Positions 43,975 through 51,861 of a stretch of 64,000 nt of DNA are shown in pieces. Under the pieces are notes generated by a model that searched no databases, had not been told where the DNA came from, and saw only the letters and a program-made list of their open reading frames with translations. The translations under genes and the position numbers were made by a program. Position 1 is the first letter of the stretch. Every line of letters starts with the position of its first letter. This DNA is from an uncultured Litoreibacter sp. (GTDB lineage Bacteria; Pseudomonadota; Alphaproteobacteria; Rhodobacterales; Rhodobacteraceae). The DNA lies in assembly GCA_947494645.1 (NCBI GenBank), contig CANLVO010000001.1, positions 806,001 to 870,000 on the forward strand, written 5' to 3'.

Positions 43975-45273
43975 ATGACAATGACCCTCTCAAGAAATGC
44001 AACGACAGCCGCGCCACTGGCGCAGGGCGCCTCCGGCACGTCAGGGGCCACGACGCGCGATCCGCGGCTCGATTTCTATCGCGGCATCGCGATGTTTATC
44101 ATCCTTTTCGCCCATACGCCTGGCAATTTCTTCACCAGCTGGATCCCGGCCCGCTGGGGCTTCTCCGACGCGACGGAGATATTCGTGTTCTGCTCCGGAA
44201 TGGCGTCAGCAATTGCCTTTGGTCGCACATTTGACCGTGCAGGCTGGGCCTTGGGCACCGCGCGCGTCGGATACCGCGTCTGGCAGGTCTATTGGGCCCA
44301 TATCGGCATGTTCTTCTTCATCGCCATGATGTTGGCCTTCTGGGACAGTTTCGGGATTTTTGAGAAGCGCTACATCGGCACGCTCAACCTTGTGCCATTT
44401 TTTGATGGCGTCACCCGAGGCGGCGAGCTGGTTTCTACCACCGCGGATCAGCTGGTGGGACTGTTCACGCTGACCTATGTGCCGAACTATTTCGACATCC
44501 TGCCGATGTACATGGTGATTTTGGTGATGATGCCGGTCGTCATGGCGCTGAGCCGGGTCAATCTCTATCTGATGTTTGCTGCGATTGGTTTGGTCTGGCT
44601 CTTCGCGCAGGAACTGGTGCTGGGCTTTGTTGGCCTTGACCACCTGACCCTGAACTTCCCTGCCGAGCCGTGGTCGGGCCGCCAGTGGTTCTTCAACCCG
44701 TTTGGCTGGCAGCTGGTCTTTTTCACTGGTTTTGCTTTCATGCGCGGATGGATCCCGGCCCCTCCGGTCAAATGGTGGCTGATTGGGCTGGCACTGATCA
44801 TCGTGCTGGCCAACATCCCGCTGTCAAATATCGGCGTGCGCGCGGTCAACCGCGAATGGTTCGGGCTGGTCATGGAGGGCAACCCGGTCGTGGAGTGGCG
44901 CGTGGCCAACAAGGCGTGGATCACCAAATCCGACTTCGGCCTGTTTCGCTACGTTCACTTTCTGTCAGTGGCCTATCTGGCATGGGTCGCGGCGGGCGTT
45001 GGCGGTCACCGGTTGATTGCATCGGGCGCAAACTGGCTGTCCCGCCTCTGGGGCGTCGTCGTCGCGATCATCATGAAGGTCGGACAGCAATCCTTGGCTG
45101 TCTTCGTTTTCTCGATGGTGTTCGCCCGAGTGCTGGGCTTCGCCTATGACCAGATCGAGCGCTCTACGTCCGTCGTCACGACTGGGAACCTGATCGGCTG
45201 TGCGGCGTTGATTGGCGTTGCCTACTTCGTGGGCTATATCAAACGGCAACCTTGGAGGGTGAAACCCACATGA
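43975..45273 (+). CDS. opgC: OpgC protein, succinyl modification of periplasmic glucans
   Basis: The 432-residue polytopic membrane protein has about ten helices, starting RDPRLDFYRGIAMFIILFAHTPGNFF, the OpgC/acyltransferase-3-like opening. Later features are YVPNYFDILPMYMVILVMMPVVMAL and WFFNPFGWQLVFFTGFAFMRGW. OpgC adds succinyl groups to osmoregulated periplasmic glucans. The four-base ATGA overlap with opgG and its position at the head of opgCGH fit this role. ATG 43981 is an alternative start two codons later. Confidence 0.88.
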   Translation: MTMTLSRNATTAAPLAQGASGTSGATTRDPRLDFYRGIAMFIILFAHTPGNFFTSWIPARWGFSDATEIFVFCSGMASAIAFGRTFDRAGWALGTARVGYRVWQVYWAHIGMFFFIAMMLAFWDSFGIFEKRYIGTLNLVPFFDGVTRGGELVSTTADQLVGLFTLTYVPNYFDILPMYMVILVMMPVVMALSRVNLYLMFAAIGLVWLFAQELVLGFVGLDHLTLNFPAEPWSGRQWFFNPFGWQLVFFTGFAFMRGWIPAPPVKWWLIGLALIIVLANIPLSNIGVRAVNREWFGLVMEGNPVVEWRVANKAWITKSDFGLFRYVHFLSVAYLAWVAAGVGGHRLIASGANWLSRLWGVVVAIIMKVGQQSLAVFVFSMVFARVLGFAYDQIERSTSVVTTGNLIGCAALIGVAYFVGYIKRQPWRVKPT

Positions 45274-46799
45274 CGCTGTCGCGCCGTTCATTTCTGGCCA
45301 TGTTGGGGGCTGCCGCTGTAGCGGGCAGGGCGGATGCTTTGCCAATGTTCAAAGGCTCGCCGCAACCCTTCTCTCGTGAGCTGCTGGTAGAGCGCGCGCG
45401 GACAATGGCGACGCAGGATTACGCCCCAATGCCAGAGGTGCCTGCGGGCTGGCGCGACCTGAGCTATGACCAATACCGCGCGATCTGGTTTAACTCGCAA
45501 AAAGCTCTGTGGTCGGACACCAAGCGCCCGTTCCACATGGATTTTTTCCATCCGGGCCTGTACTTTCCGCGTCCTGTCGAGATCAACATTGTGGACGGTG
45601 ATACCGCGCAGACGCTGGCCTTTGACATCTCGCTATTTGATAGAACGGATACCTTCCCTGATCTGCCGGTTGACGACACGATGGGGTATTCCGGCTTCCG
45701 CCTGCGGGCTGAGTTGAAGACGCCGGAAATCTTCGAAGAATTCCTCGTGTTTCAAGGTGCGAGCTACTTCCGTGCCATTGGGACCGGACAGAATTACGGC
45801 CTGTCGGCACGCGGCCTATCGCTGAACACTGGCGACGCGGCGGGGGAGGAGTTCCCCGAATTCACCCATTTCTTCGTCGAGGCACCCGAACCCGGTGCGC
45901 GGATGACACGGGTCCATGCGATCCTCGACAGCCCGTCGGTCACAGGCGCCTATACCTTTGATATCACTCCGGGATTGCCCGCTGAGATGAAGGTGAAGGC
46001 CACCCTGTTTGCACGCAAAGAGCTGGATCATGTGGGCGTCGCACCGCTGACCTCGATGTTTTTGTTCGACGAGACCAATCGGACCCGTTTTGACGATTTC
46101 CGTTCGGCTGTACATGACAGTGAGGGCCTTTTGGTCTGGAACGGAGCCGGGGAGCTGCTGTGGCGGCCGCTGGCGAACCCGAGAGAGCTGGAAATCTCCA
46201 GCTTTGTTGATGACGGTCCGCGCGGATTTGGCCTGATGCAACGCGCCCGCGAGGCCGAGGATTTCGCCGATCTGGAAGCGTTTTACCACAATCGACCCTC
46301 GCTCTGGATCGTGCCGTCAGAGGATTGGGGCAAGGGCTCTGTGACCCTGGTCGAGATCCCGTCCGACAAAGAAATCTACGACAATATCGTGGCCTACTGG
46401 CGCCCGCGCGAACCGCTGCAGCCGGGCCAAGCCTATGATTTCAATTACACAATGGAGTGGGGCGGCGAGCCCGTGCGGCCACGCAATGTGGCCAAGGTGC
46501 TCAATTCGCGGATTGGTAGAGGGTACGACAAGAAGGTCCCGTACCAGATCATCGCGGTCGATTTTGACAACCATCCGGACTTTGGTGGTGATGCTGACCT
46601 CGATCTCATCACGCGGTTCATCTCGAGCAATCGTGGCACCGTGTCGGACGGGGTGTTGCAGCGCAATCCGGGGACGGGTGGGCTGCGGTTGGCGTTTAAG
46701 TTCGACCCGGGCGAGGCCACGGGAGCGGAGCTGCGGGTGCAACTGGTCAAGGACGGCGTGTCGCTGACCGAGGTCTGGCTTTACAGGTGGACGGCATGA
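45270..46799 (+). CDS. opgG: Glucan biosynthesis protein OpgG/OpgD, Tat-exported
   Basis: The 509-residue periplasmic protein has a twin-arginine signal (LSRRSFLAMLGAAAVAGRADA). A Tat signal is seen in OpgD, while E. coli OpgG uses Sec, so either name is defensible. Mature features are SYDQYRAIWFNSQKALWSD, PVEINIVDGDTAQTLAFD, GASYFRAIGTGQNYGLSARGLSLNT and TSMFLFDETNR, typical of the MdoG family. It branches or shapes the beta-glucan backbone made by OpgH. It overlaps both neighbours by four bases (ATGA), so the three proteins are translationally coupled. Confidence 0.92.
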   Translation: MTLSRRSFLAMLGAAAVAGRADALPMFKGSPQPFSRELLVERARTMATQDYAPMPEVPAGWRDLSYDQYRAIWFNSQKALWSDTKRPFHMDFFHPGLYFPRPVEINIVDGDTAQTLAFDISLFDRTDTFPDLPVDDTMGYSGFRLRAELKTPEIFEEFLVFQGASYFRAIGTGQNYGLSARGLSLNTGDAAGEEFPEFTHFFVEAPEPGARMTRVHAILDSPSVTGAYTFDITPGLPAEMKVKATLFARKELDHVGVAPLTSMFLFDETNRTRFDDFRSAVHDSEGLLVWNGAGELLWRPLANPRELEISSFVDDGPRGFGLMQRAREAEDFADLEAFYHNRPSLWIVPSEDWGKGSVTLVEIPSDKEIYDNIVAYWRPREPLQPGQAYDFNYTMEWGGEPVRPRNVAKVLNSRIGRGYDKKVPYQIIAVDFDNHPDFGGDADLDLITRFISSNRGTVSDGVLQRNPGTGGLRLAFKFDPGEATGAELRVQLVKDGVSLTEVWLYRWTA

Positions 46800-48661
46800 C
46801 GCAATTTATGCCGCCAAATCAACCCCTTGCGCATCCAAAGCAGAACCTGCGGCGGGACTATCATGATCAACAGGCGCCGGACTTCAGACCGACGACAGGC
46901 GTGTCGTGGTGGAGGGGGCTTGTCTTCGTTCCGGCCTTCTTGACGACCTTCGGGTTGATCATGGTGTTCACGGATTTCTTCGCCATGGACGGGCTGACCT
47001 GGTTCGAGACGGGCCTTATCACCCTGATAGCATTGACATTTTTCTGGATTTCGCTCTCGGTCTCGACCGTGACTGCGGGTATATTGAACCTGCTCAGACC
47101 AGAACGACCTCGGGCGGCCTTGAACGTAACGCCTTTGAAGACCGCATTGCTTGTCCCGGTCTATAATGAAGACCCGATCGAGGTTTTCGGCAACGCGGCA
47201 GCGATGCTCAATCAGTTGAACAACGCTGCGCATGTGCATGATTTTACGCTGTTTATCCTGTCTGACACACGCGACGATATGATCGCGCTGAAAGAGTGTC
47301 AGGCGTTTGCCGAGCTGCGCAGCCGGATGGACGGACGGATGCAGGTCTATTACCGGCGAAGGGCCGACAATACGGACCGCAAAGTCGGCAATCTGGCCGA
47401 TTGGGTGGAGCATTGGGGCGGCGGCTACGAGGCGATGCTGGTGCTTGATGCAGATAGTCTTATGTCGGCCGAGGCGATCATTGCATTGACTGACGAGATG
47501 TCTGCAGACTCGAGTGCTGGTCTGATCCAGTCAGTGCCGCAACTCTTTGGCGCAGATACATTATTTGGCCGCGTGCAGCAGTTTTCGAATACGGTCTATG
47601 GCGCTGTATTGGCTGAAGGACTGGCAAAATGGGCTGACCGCGAGGGCAACTACTGGGGTCATAACGCGATCATTCGGACGGCGGCGTTTGCGGCTTCGGC
47701 GGGGTTGCCGAAACTGGATACGTTCCGCTCTAAAGGGGCGTTGATCCTGAGCCATGATTTTGTGGAGGCGGGTTTGTTGCGTCGGGCGGGGTGGGCGGTG
47801 CGCTTTTTGCCTCGGGTCAAGGGCAGCTATGAGGAAGTGCCGGGCAATCTGATTGACTATGTCCGGCGTGACCGGCGCTGGTGTCAGGGCAACCTGCAAC
47901 ACCTTAACATATTGGGATCAAAGGGTTTCCATACGGTAACGCGGTTCCATTTGTTCCATGGCGCGATGTCATATCTGCTGTCTCCGGCGTGGTTTATCTT
48001 GCTGGCGGTGTGGGCTGTGATCGGGGTGAGTGCCGAGGAAAACGTCATCACGTATTTCACCGGGGACAACCCTCAGGTGGCTTGGCCGGAAATCGGTCAC
48101 GCGAACAATTTGTTCATTTTATTCTTTATGTACGGGATGTTACTGGCTCCGAAGTTCCTTGGTGCCACTGCGATTGGCCGCACTGGTGTCAGCTTGAGAG
48201 ACCTTGGGGGGCCGGTTCAGTTTGTGTTTAGCTTTGTGACGGAGATCGTTGTCTCCGTCCTGTTTGCGCCGATCCTGATGGTGCAACAAACATTAGCTGT
48301 GGCCCGTACCTATCTGGGATTCAAGGAAAAATGGATACCTCAGTCGCGTCATGGGGCGCGGTATTCGCTTTTGGATCATGTGAAATTCCATGCCGCTGAG
48401 ACCATAATCGGCGCGGCCTTGGTCTTTGGGATGTATGAAGGCATCATCACTTTGTGGCTGTCGCCGATTGCGATCAGCCTGCTTGGGGCGGTGTTTTTCT
48501 CATATATTTCAGGGGTTAAGTTGGATCGCTTTGAATGGACGCGTCGGCAGATGGGCACCGCAGAAGTGTTCAACGCGCCGTCCATCATTCGTGCGGCGAA
48601 GCGGGAAAGGCTGCGGTTGAAGCGGGCGTTGGATGAGGCCGATCACGTCCCGGCGGAGTGA
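46796..48661 (+). CDS. opgH: Glucans biosynthesis glucosyltransferase OpgH
   Basis: The 621-residue GT2 membrane protein starts in the ATGA overlap (MTQFMPPN). After two N-terminal helices a cytoplasmic GT domain carries LLVPVYNEDPIEVFGN, the DxD motif VLDADSLMSAEA (about 215) and the Q/RxxRW motif RRDRRWCQGN (about 360). Several membrane helices follow. It polymerises UDP-glucose into beta-1,2-glucan across the inner membrane. The protein is shorter than E. coli OpgH (847), as usual in alphaproteobacteria. It is the last gene of opgCGH. Confidence 0.93.
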   Translation: MTQFMPPNQPLAHPKQNLRRDYHDQQAPDFRPTTGVSWWRGLVFVPAFLTTFGLIMVFTDFFAMDGLTWFETGLITLIALTFFWISLSVSTVTAGILNLLRPERPRAALNVTPLKTALLVPVYNEDPIEVFGNAAAMLNQLNNAAHVHDFTLFILSDTRDDMIALKECQAFAELRSRMDGRMQVYYRRRADNTDRKVGNLADWVEHWGGGYEAMLVLDADSLMSAEAIIALTDEMSADSSAGLIQSVPQLFGADTLFGRVQQFSNTVYGAVLAEGLAKWADREGNYWGHNAIIRTAAFAASAGLPKLDTFRSKGALILSHDFVEAGLLRRAGWAVRFLPRVKGSYEEVPGNLIDYVRRDRRWCQGNLQHLNILGSKGFHTVTRFHLFHGAMSYLLSPAWFILLAVWAVIGVSAEENVITYFTGDNPQVAWPEIGHANNLFILFFMYGMLLAPKFLGATAIGRTGVSLRDLGGPVQFVFSFVTEIVVSVLFAPILMVQQTLAVARTYLGFKEKWIPQSRHGARYSLLDHVKFHAAETIIGAALVFGMYEGIITLWLSPIAISLLGAVFFSYISGVKLDRFEWTRRQMGTAEVFNAPSIIRAAKRERLRLKRALDEADHVPAE

Positions 48662-48671
48662 CCGAAACTCT

Positions 48672-48726
48672 GTTTTGTACAAAACGGGGTAGGTTTTTAG
48701 ACCCCAAAACCCATTTTGTACAAAAC
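48672..48726. repeat. Pair of exact GTACAAAA palindromes with central hairpin
   Basis: GTTTTGTACAAAAC (48672-48685) is a perfect 14-bp palindrome, and ATTTTGTACAAAAC (48713-48726) shares its 12-bp core TTTTGTACAAAA. Centres are 41 bp apart, close to four helical turns. GGGGT and ACCCC between them can pair. The elements lie between the convergent ends of opgH and the esterase gene, where promoters are not expected. A terminator-like cruciform or a pair of regulator sites are the candidate readings. Confidence 0.55.
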
Positions 48727-48771
48727 TCTGCGCCGGTTTTGGTAAGGCCCTGTTAACCATGCAGCGCATCC

Positions 48772-48790
48772 ATCCACAGGCTGTGGATAA
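48772..48790. promoter_or_regulatory. Inverted pair of DnaA-box-like sequences
   Basis: ATCCACAG-G-CTGTGGAT is a 17-base inverted repeat. The right half extended (CTGTGGATAA) is the complement of the perfect box TTATCCACAG. It sits 82 bases after opgH. A single pair without parAB, rnpA, gidA or hemE nearby is not an origin; it may be chance or a DnaA titration site. Confidence 0.35.
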
Positions 48791-48809
48791 CTTCGACAAT
48801 CAGATCAGA

Positions 48810-49637
48810 TCAGCTTGAGGACAGGTCGAGCCCCTCGAACCAGTCGAGCGCGGAGTTGGACCAGCCTTTCGGAATGCCGTGGGCTCCGGGGTGGAGGATG
48901 AACTCCAACGCGCCGTTTTCGCAGGTGTCCCATTTCCGGATCCAGAACTCTCCGGATGTGTCGAAACTGTCGGCGCGTTTTCCGAGGCAGCGGTTGGTTT
49001 CGCGCCAGACCTGCATTCCGTACCAGACGTCCCCTTGTTCGATATCGGCGACGCTGAGGGGGCGGCCCTCAAGGGGGACGGTCTTGTCTTTCCAGCCGTG
49101 GGTGTGGAGCAGCTTGACCGGACCTTCGCAAGCGTCAATCGCGGGGTGGGGGCGCCAGAAACTGCCCGCAACCGGCGCGTAGGCGGCGGCGAGGTCGGGC
49201 GCGTCACAGGCCATGTAGCTGACCATCGAGCCGCCGATGGAAAAACCCGCGAGCAAGACACGGTTCCGGTCGATGCCGTGGGTTTGTGCGGCGTCGTTGA
49301 GGATTTCGCGCATGAAGGCGATCTCGTCGCGTTGCTGGGGCCGGGCAGGGTGGAAGGACCAGCCGGGGCCAAAGCGTGAATTGGGGCGTTTCAGCCCGTT
49401 GGGACCGATCACGGCATATCCACGGTTGAGCGCGGTGCTCATGCGCATGGCCTGTTTGCCGTTGCCGCCTGCGCCGTGCAGGAACAGCAACACGGGAGGG
49501 GCCTCGACACCTTCGGGGAGCATGATGTGATACTCGCCCAGCGGCGTGGTGCAGGGCACGTCCGTGTCATCTGCGCAGCCCGCTTGCGCCTGACTGGCCA
49601 AAAGCGTTGCGGCGGCCAGAGCGGCGATGCGCATCAT
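48810..49637 (-). CDS. Secreted alpha/beta-hydrolase, PHB depolymerase/feruloyl esterase (LpqC) family
   Basis: The 275-residue protein has a signal peptide (MMRIAALAAATLLASQAQA). The esterase core has LLFLHGAGGNGKQAM (oxyanion region), the nucleophile motif LLAGFSIGGSMVSYMAC (GxSxGG), LLHTHGWKDKTVPLEG (acidic residue region) and a late His in FILHPGAHGIPKGW. It probably hydrolyses an ester in the periplasm. The ATGA overlap with the Tat-rhodanese gene upstream places it last in a five-gene exported module. Two to four cysteines could form disulfides. Confidence 0.85.
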   Translation of the reverse strand: MMRIAALAAATLLASQAQAGCADDTDVPCTTPLGEYHIMLPEGVEAPPVLLFLHGAGGNGKQAMRMSTALNRGYAVIGPNGLKRPNSRFGPGWSFHPARPQQRDEIAFMREILNDAAQTHGIDRNRVLLAGFSIGGSMVSYMACDAPDLAAAYAPVAGSFWRPHPAIDACEGPVKLLHTHGWKDKTVPLEGRPLSVADIEQGDVWYGMQVWRETNRCLGKRADSFDTSGEFWIRKWDTCENGALEFILHPGAHGIPKGWSNSALDWFEGLDLSSS

Positions 49638-50107
49638 GGGTCTTTGTTCAGAGGCAGGTCGCGTTTGATCCAGCCGGGGCCGCGCTTGTTGCCGAGCATG
49701 CCTTCGGGCACGTCGATGACGTTGGTGAAGCCTGCCGCGATCAGCTTGTTGTTCTCGCGTGCAGAGCGGACGCCGCGTGCGCAGATCAGGGCCAGCGGCG
49801 CGGAGCGGTCACCGCCCACAAGCTTGTCGAGCTCTTCGATAAAGTCGTCGCGGCGCAAATCGAGGCGTACGGCATGCTCGCCCGAACCCGTCTTGGCCCA
49901 TTCGTCGGGGCGACGGATATCAACCAGTGTGATTTTACCTTCGCCCGCCAGCCTATGCGCGGTGGGCGGGTCGAGGTTTTCGGCAGCACTGGCCTCGGTG
50001 ATGACCGCATAGAACAGGTTGCGGCCTCCGGCGGCGAAGAACGCGCCAGTGCCCAGGGCTGCGACGCCGCCTGCAAGAAAGGCGCGACGGGTGAGTTTGG
50101 AGGCCAT
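49634..50107 (-). CDS. Tat-exported rhodanese-domain protein
   Basis: The 157-residue protein has a twin-arginine signal (KLTRRAFLAGGVAALGTGAFFAAGG) followed by a rhodanese fold: TLVDIRRPDEWAKTG, VRLDLRRDDF, and the active-site loop LICARGVRSARENN with Cys about residue 116. CxxGxxS-type loops carry a persulfide. IDVPEGMLGNKRGPGWIKRDLPL is a typical C-terminal segment. Tat export indicates that the fold is completed or a cofactor bound before crossing. It overlaps its neighbours on both sides within the SCO1 module, suggesting periplasmic sulfur or metal-thiol chemistry. Confidence 0.88.
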   Translation of the reverse strand: MASKLTRRAFLAGGVAALGTGAFFAAGGRNLFYAVITEASAAENLDPPTAHRLAGEGKITLVDIRRPDEWAKTGSGEHAVRLDLRRDDFIEELDKLVGGDRSAPLALICARGVRSARENNKLIAAGFTNVIDVPEGMLGNKRGPGWIKRDLPLNKDP

Positions 50108-50679
50108 CAGCCCAGCTCCTTGGTGTATTTTGCAACGATACCGGCCGCCTGTTGCGGTGTCACGATGGGCGGCACGAGGGTGAGGAACTTGCCCTGCGCA
50201 TCAAGCAGATAGACGAAGCTGCCATGCGCATAGACGGGCCCGAACTCCGGGTCGACGAAGACCTCTTCTTTCTCGATGGAATAGGCGTCATAGGCCACTT
50301 GCAACTCCGCCTCTGTGCCTGTCAGACCGACAAACTCGGGGTGAAATTCCGCGAGCTTTGGGCCCATCGTCTCGACTGTGTCACGGACCGGGTCGACGGT
50401 GATCATGACGGGGGTGATTTCCATGCCCTGCGCCTCGATCTCGGCGACGACGTCGGCCATCATCGGGAAGACGGCAGAGCAGATTTCCTGACAATTCACA
50501 TAGCCAAAGAACAGCAATTGCGGGCGGCCCTGCGGGTCCACCTGCGTGTAGCTTTCGCCATGCTGGTTGGTCAGCGCATAGTCCCCGCCCAGATCAAAGG
50601 GCAGGGGCGTTTCGGCCAAAGCGGGTGACGCCATGGCCAAGCCGAGCGCTGTGGCGCGGATCATCGAGAGGGCTTTCAT
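50107..50679 (-). CDS. SCO1/SenC-family periplasmic protein
   Basis: The start MKALSMIRATALGLAMASPALA gives 190 residues with a Sec signal; a longer in-frame extension upstream is unrelated in composition. The thioredoxin-like SCO fold has FFGYVNCQEICSAVFPMM (CxxxC copper site, about residues 65-69) and the copper-ligand His in VYAHGSFVYLLD (about 151). SCO proteins insert copper or reduce Cys in cytochrome oxidase CuA. No cox gene is in the window. Its partners here are two Cys-motif exported proteins and a rhodanese, so copper delivery to a different target is possible. Confidence 0.9.
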   Translation of the reverse strand: MKALSMIRATALGLAMASPALAETPLPFDLGGDYALTNQHGESYTQVDPQGRPQLLFFGYVNCQEICSAVFPMMADVVAEIEAQGMEITPVMITVDPVRDTVETMGPKLAEFHPEFVGLTGTEAELQVAYDAYSIEKEEVFVDPEFGPVYAHGSFVYLLDAQGKFLTLVPPIVTPQQAAGIVAKYTKELG

Positions 50680-50686
50680 GGCAGGC

Positions 50687-51256
50687 CTAGCGGGTGATCT
50701 CATAGGCTTCCTCAGCGGAGAGGCCCTGACCCAGATGGCCGGTATCGGCGATGATCGCGTTGACACGCGGATCACGGCGGAACCACGGGCCTTTGCCTTT
50801 GGCCTCGGGATGTTTGGCCGCCCAGACCTTGGTCCATTTATTGGCCTTGGCCCATTCGGCCGCGCCTGCATCCTTGATCTTTTGCACGAGATAGATGTTG
50901 GTGGCGCCGGGGATATCTTCATCCTCGATCAGCAGCCCGTCCACGTCGACCATCTTGCCGCAATAAGGGTGCAGGTCATAGGCCGCGCCGTTGAAGGAGC
51001 TTTGCGAGTTCTTGTTGGGGTAGACCAGCACATTGTCGGCGGAGCGGACGAGACCAAGCTGGCGACCCTCGGCGCATTGGTTGGCGCAATCGCCCGCGAC
51101 GGTGCACAGGATATCTACGACTTCGGCCTCAAAGGTGGCGGGCACTTCGGCGTAGAGGTTCCACGACTTGGCGGTGGAGCCTTCAGAGAAATCCTGCGCG
51201 GCCAGCGGCGTTGCGACCAGTGCCAGAGCGGCGGCGAATGTTTTGAGATGTTTCAT
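50687..51256 (-). CDS. Exported cysteine-motif protein B, unknown function
   Basis: The 189-residue protein has a signal peptide (MKHLKTFAAALALVATPLAAQ). The mature region contains EVVDILCTVAGDCANQCAEG (Cys about 50, 56, 60) and QLGLVRSADNVLVYPN, then LHPYCGKMVDVDGLLIEDED. The order E-(V/I)-(V/I)-D-x-x-C ... C-x-x-x-C-x-x-G ... G-L is also present in the upstream partner (51268). They may therefore be distant paralogues with an OB-like strand arrangement. A basic C-terminal half (WAKANKWTKVWAAKHPEAKGKGPWF) is distinctive. Seven bases separate it from the SCO1 start. Copper, haem or thiol binding is possible but not shown. Confidence 0.7.
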   Translation of the reverse strand: MKHLKTFAAALALVATPLAAQDFSEGSTAKSWNLYAEVPATFEAEVVDILCTVAGDCANQCAEGRQLGLVRSADNVLVYPNKNSQSSFNGAAYDLHPYCGKMVDVDGLLIEDEDIPGATNIYLVQKIKDAGAAEWAKANKWTKVWAAKHPEAKGKGPWFRRDPRVNAIIADTGHLGQGLSAEEAYEITR

Positions 51257-51267
51257 GCTGTTGCCCC

Positions 51268-51723
51268 TTACTTCTTCGGCTTGGGAATGGCGAAACCGGG
51301 CACCACGCCGTAATCTTCATGGTTCAGGTTGGTGATGCCACGATCTTCGACGACCGCCTCGACCACCAGATAGTTCAGCCCGTCGCGCTTGTAGAGCATG
51401 CCGTCGGCCACGATCTCGTGGCTGGCCAGCGTCAGCTGGGTGTCGCCCGATGCCGACTGGTCGTCGCCGTTGATCTTGAGGACCATGTAGACCTCCCCAT
51501 CATCGCCCAGCAGGCCCACGGGGATACCACCGGCAGAGCACCAGAGCGCGCAAGTGTGATGCGCCGAGCCGACCACCGCATCGGGGCCGCCCATGACGCC
51601 GGAGAAGTAGCACCATGTGTCGATGATCTCGCCTGTGATCTGGACGCGTTCGCCCTCTGCCGCGAAGGCCGGGGCTGCAGCAAGGGCCATGGCCGCTGCA
51701 GCGATTGAGGTTTTCAGGGTCAT
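51268..51723 (-). CDS. Exported cysteine-motif protein A, unknown function
   Basis: The 151-residue protein has a signal peptide (MTLKTSIAAAAMALAAAPAFAA). The mature part starts VQITGEIIDTWCYFSGVMGG. It continues with AHHTCALWCSAGGIPVGLLGDDGEVYMVLKIN: two His, two Cys and a Gly-Gly-Ile-Pro turn. The C-terminal third is a beta-rich stretch ending in FAIPKPKK. The H-x-x-C-A-x-x-C pattern suggests metal or haem contact. It heads the five-gene minus-strand operon, preceded by an inverted repeat at 51756-51779. I recognise the motif as recurrent in small exported proteins but cannot name a characterised family. Confidence 0.72.
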   Translation of the reverse strand: MTLKTSIAAAAMALAAAPAFAAEGERVQITGEIIDTWCYFSGVMGGPDAVVGSAHHTCALWCSAGGIPVGLLGDDGEVYMVLKINGDDQSASGDTQLTLASHEIVADGMLYKRDGLNYLVVEAVVEDRGITNLNHEDYGVVPGFAIPKPKK

Positions 51724-51755
51724 GGGGTGCGCTCCGTCTGTTGTGGTGTTTTTGA

Positions 51756-51779
51756 TTCTTGCTCGGAGCGTAGCAAGAA
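51756..51779. promoter_or_regulatory. Inverted repeat upstream of the exported Cys/SCO1 operon
   Basis: TTCTTGCT and AGCAAGAA are exact 8-bp arms around an 8-base spacer (CGGAGCGT), 33 bases upstream of the first gene start (51723). The position suits an operator or a leader hairpin of the operon. On the minus strand a T-poor sequence follows, so it is not an intrinsic terminator. Confidence 0.5.
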
Positions 51780-51861
51780 AACCGGGCCGGACCGCATCAC
51801 TTTCTGGTTAAATTCGTGAGGGTTGGGCGTTGCGGCAAGAAAATCGCGGTGAACTGCGGCT

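Noticed and set aside
48662-48809. Replication origin
   Set aside because: Only one DnaA-box-like pair, no AT-rich unwinding stretch, and no dnaA, parAB, gidA, hemE or repABC in the window.
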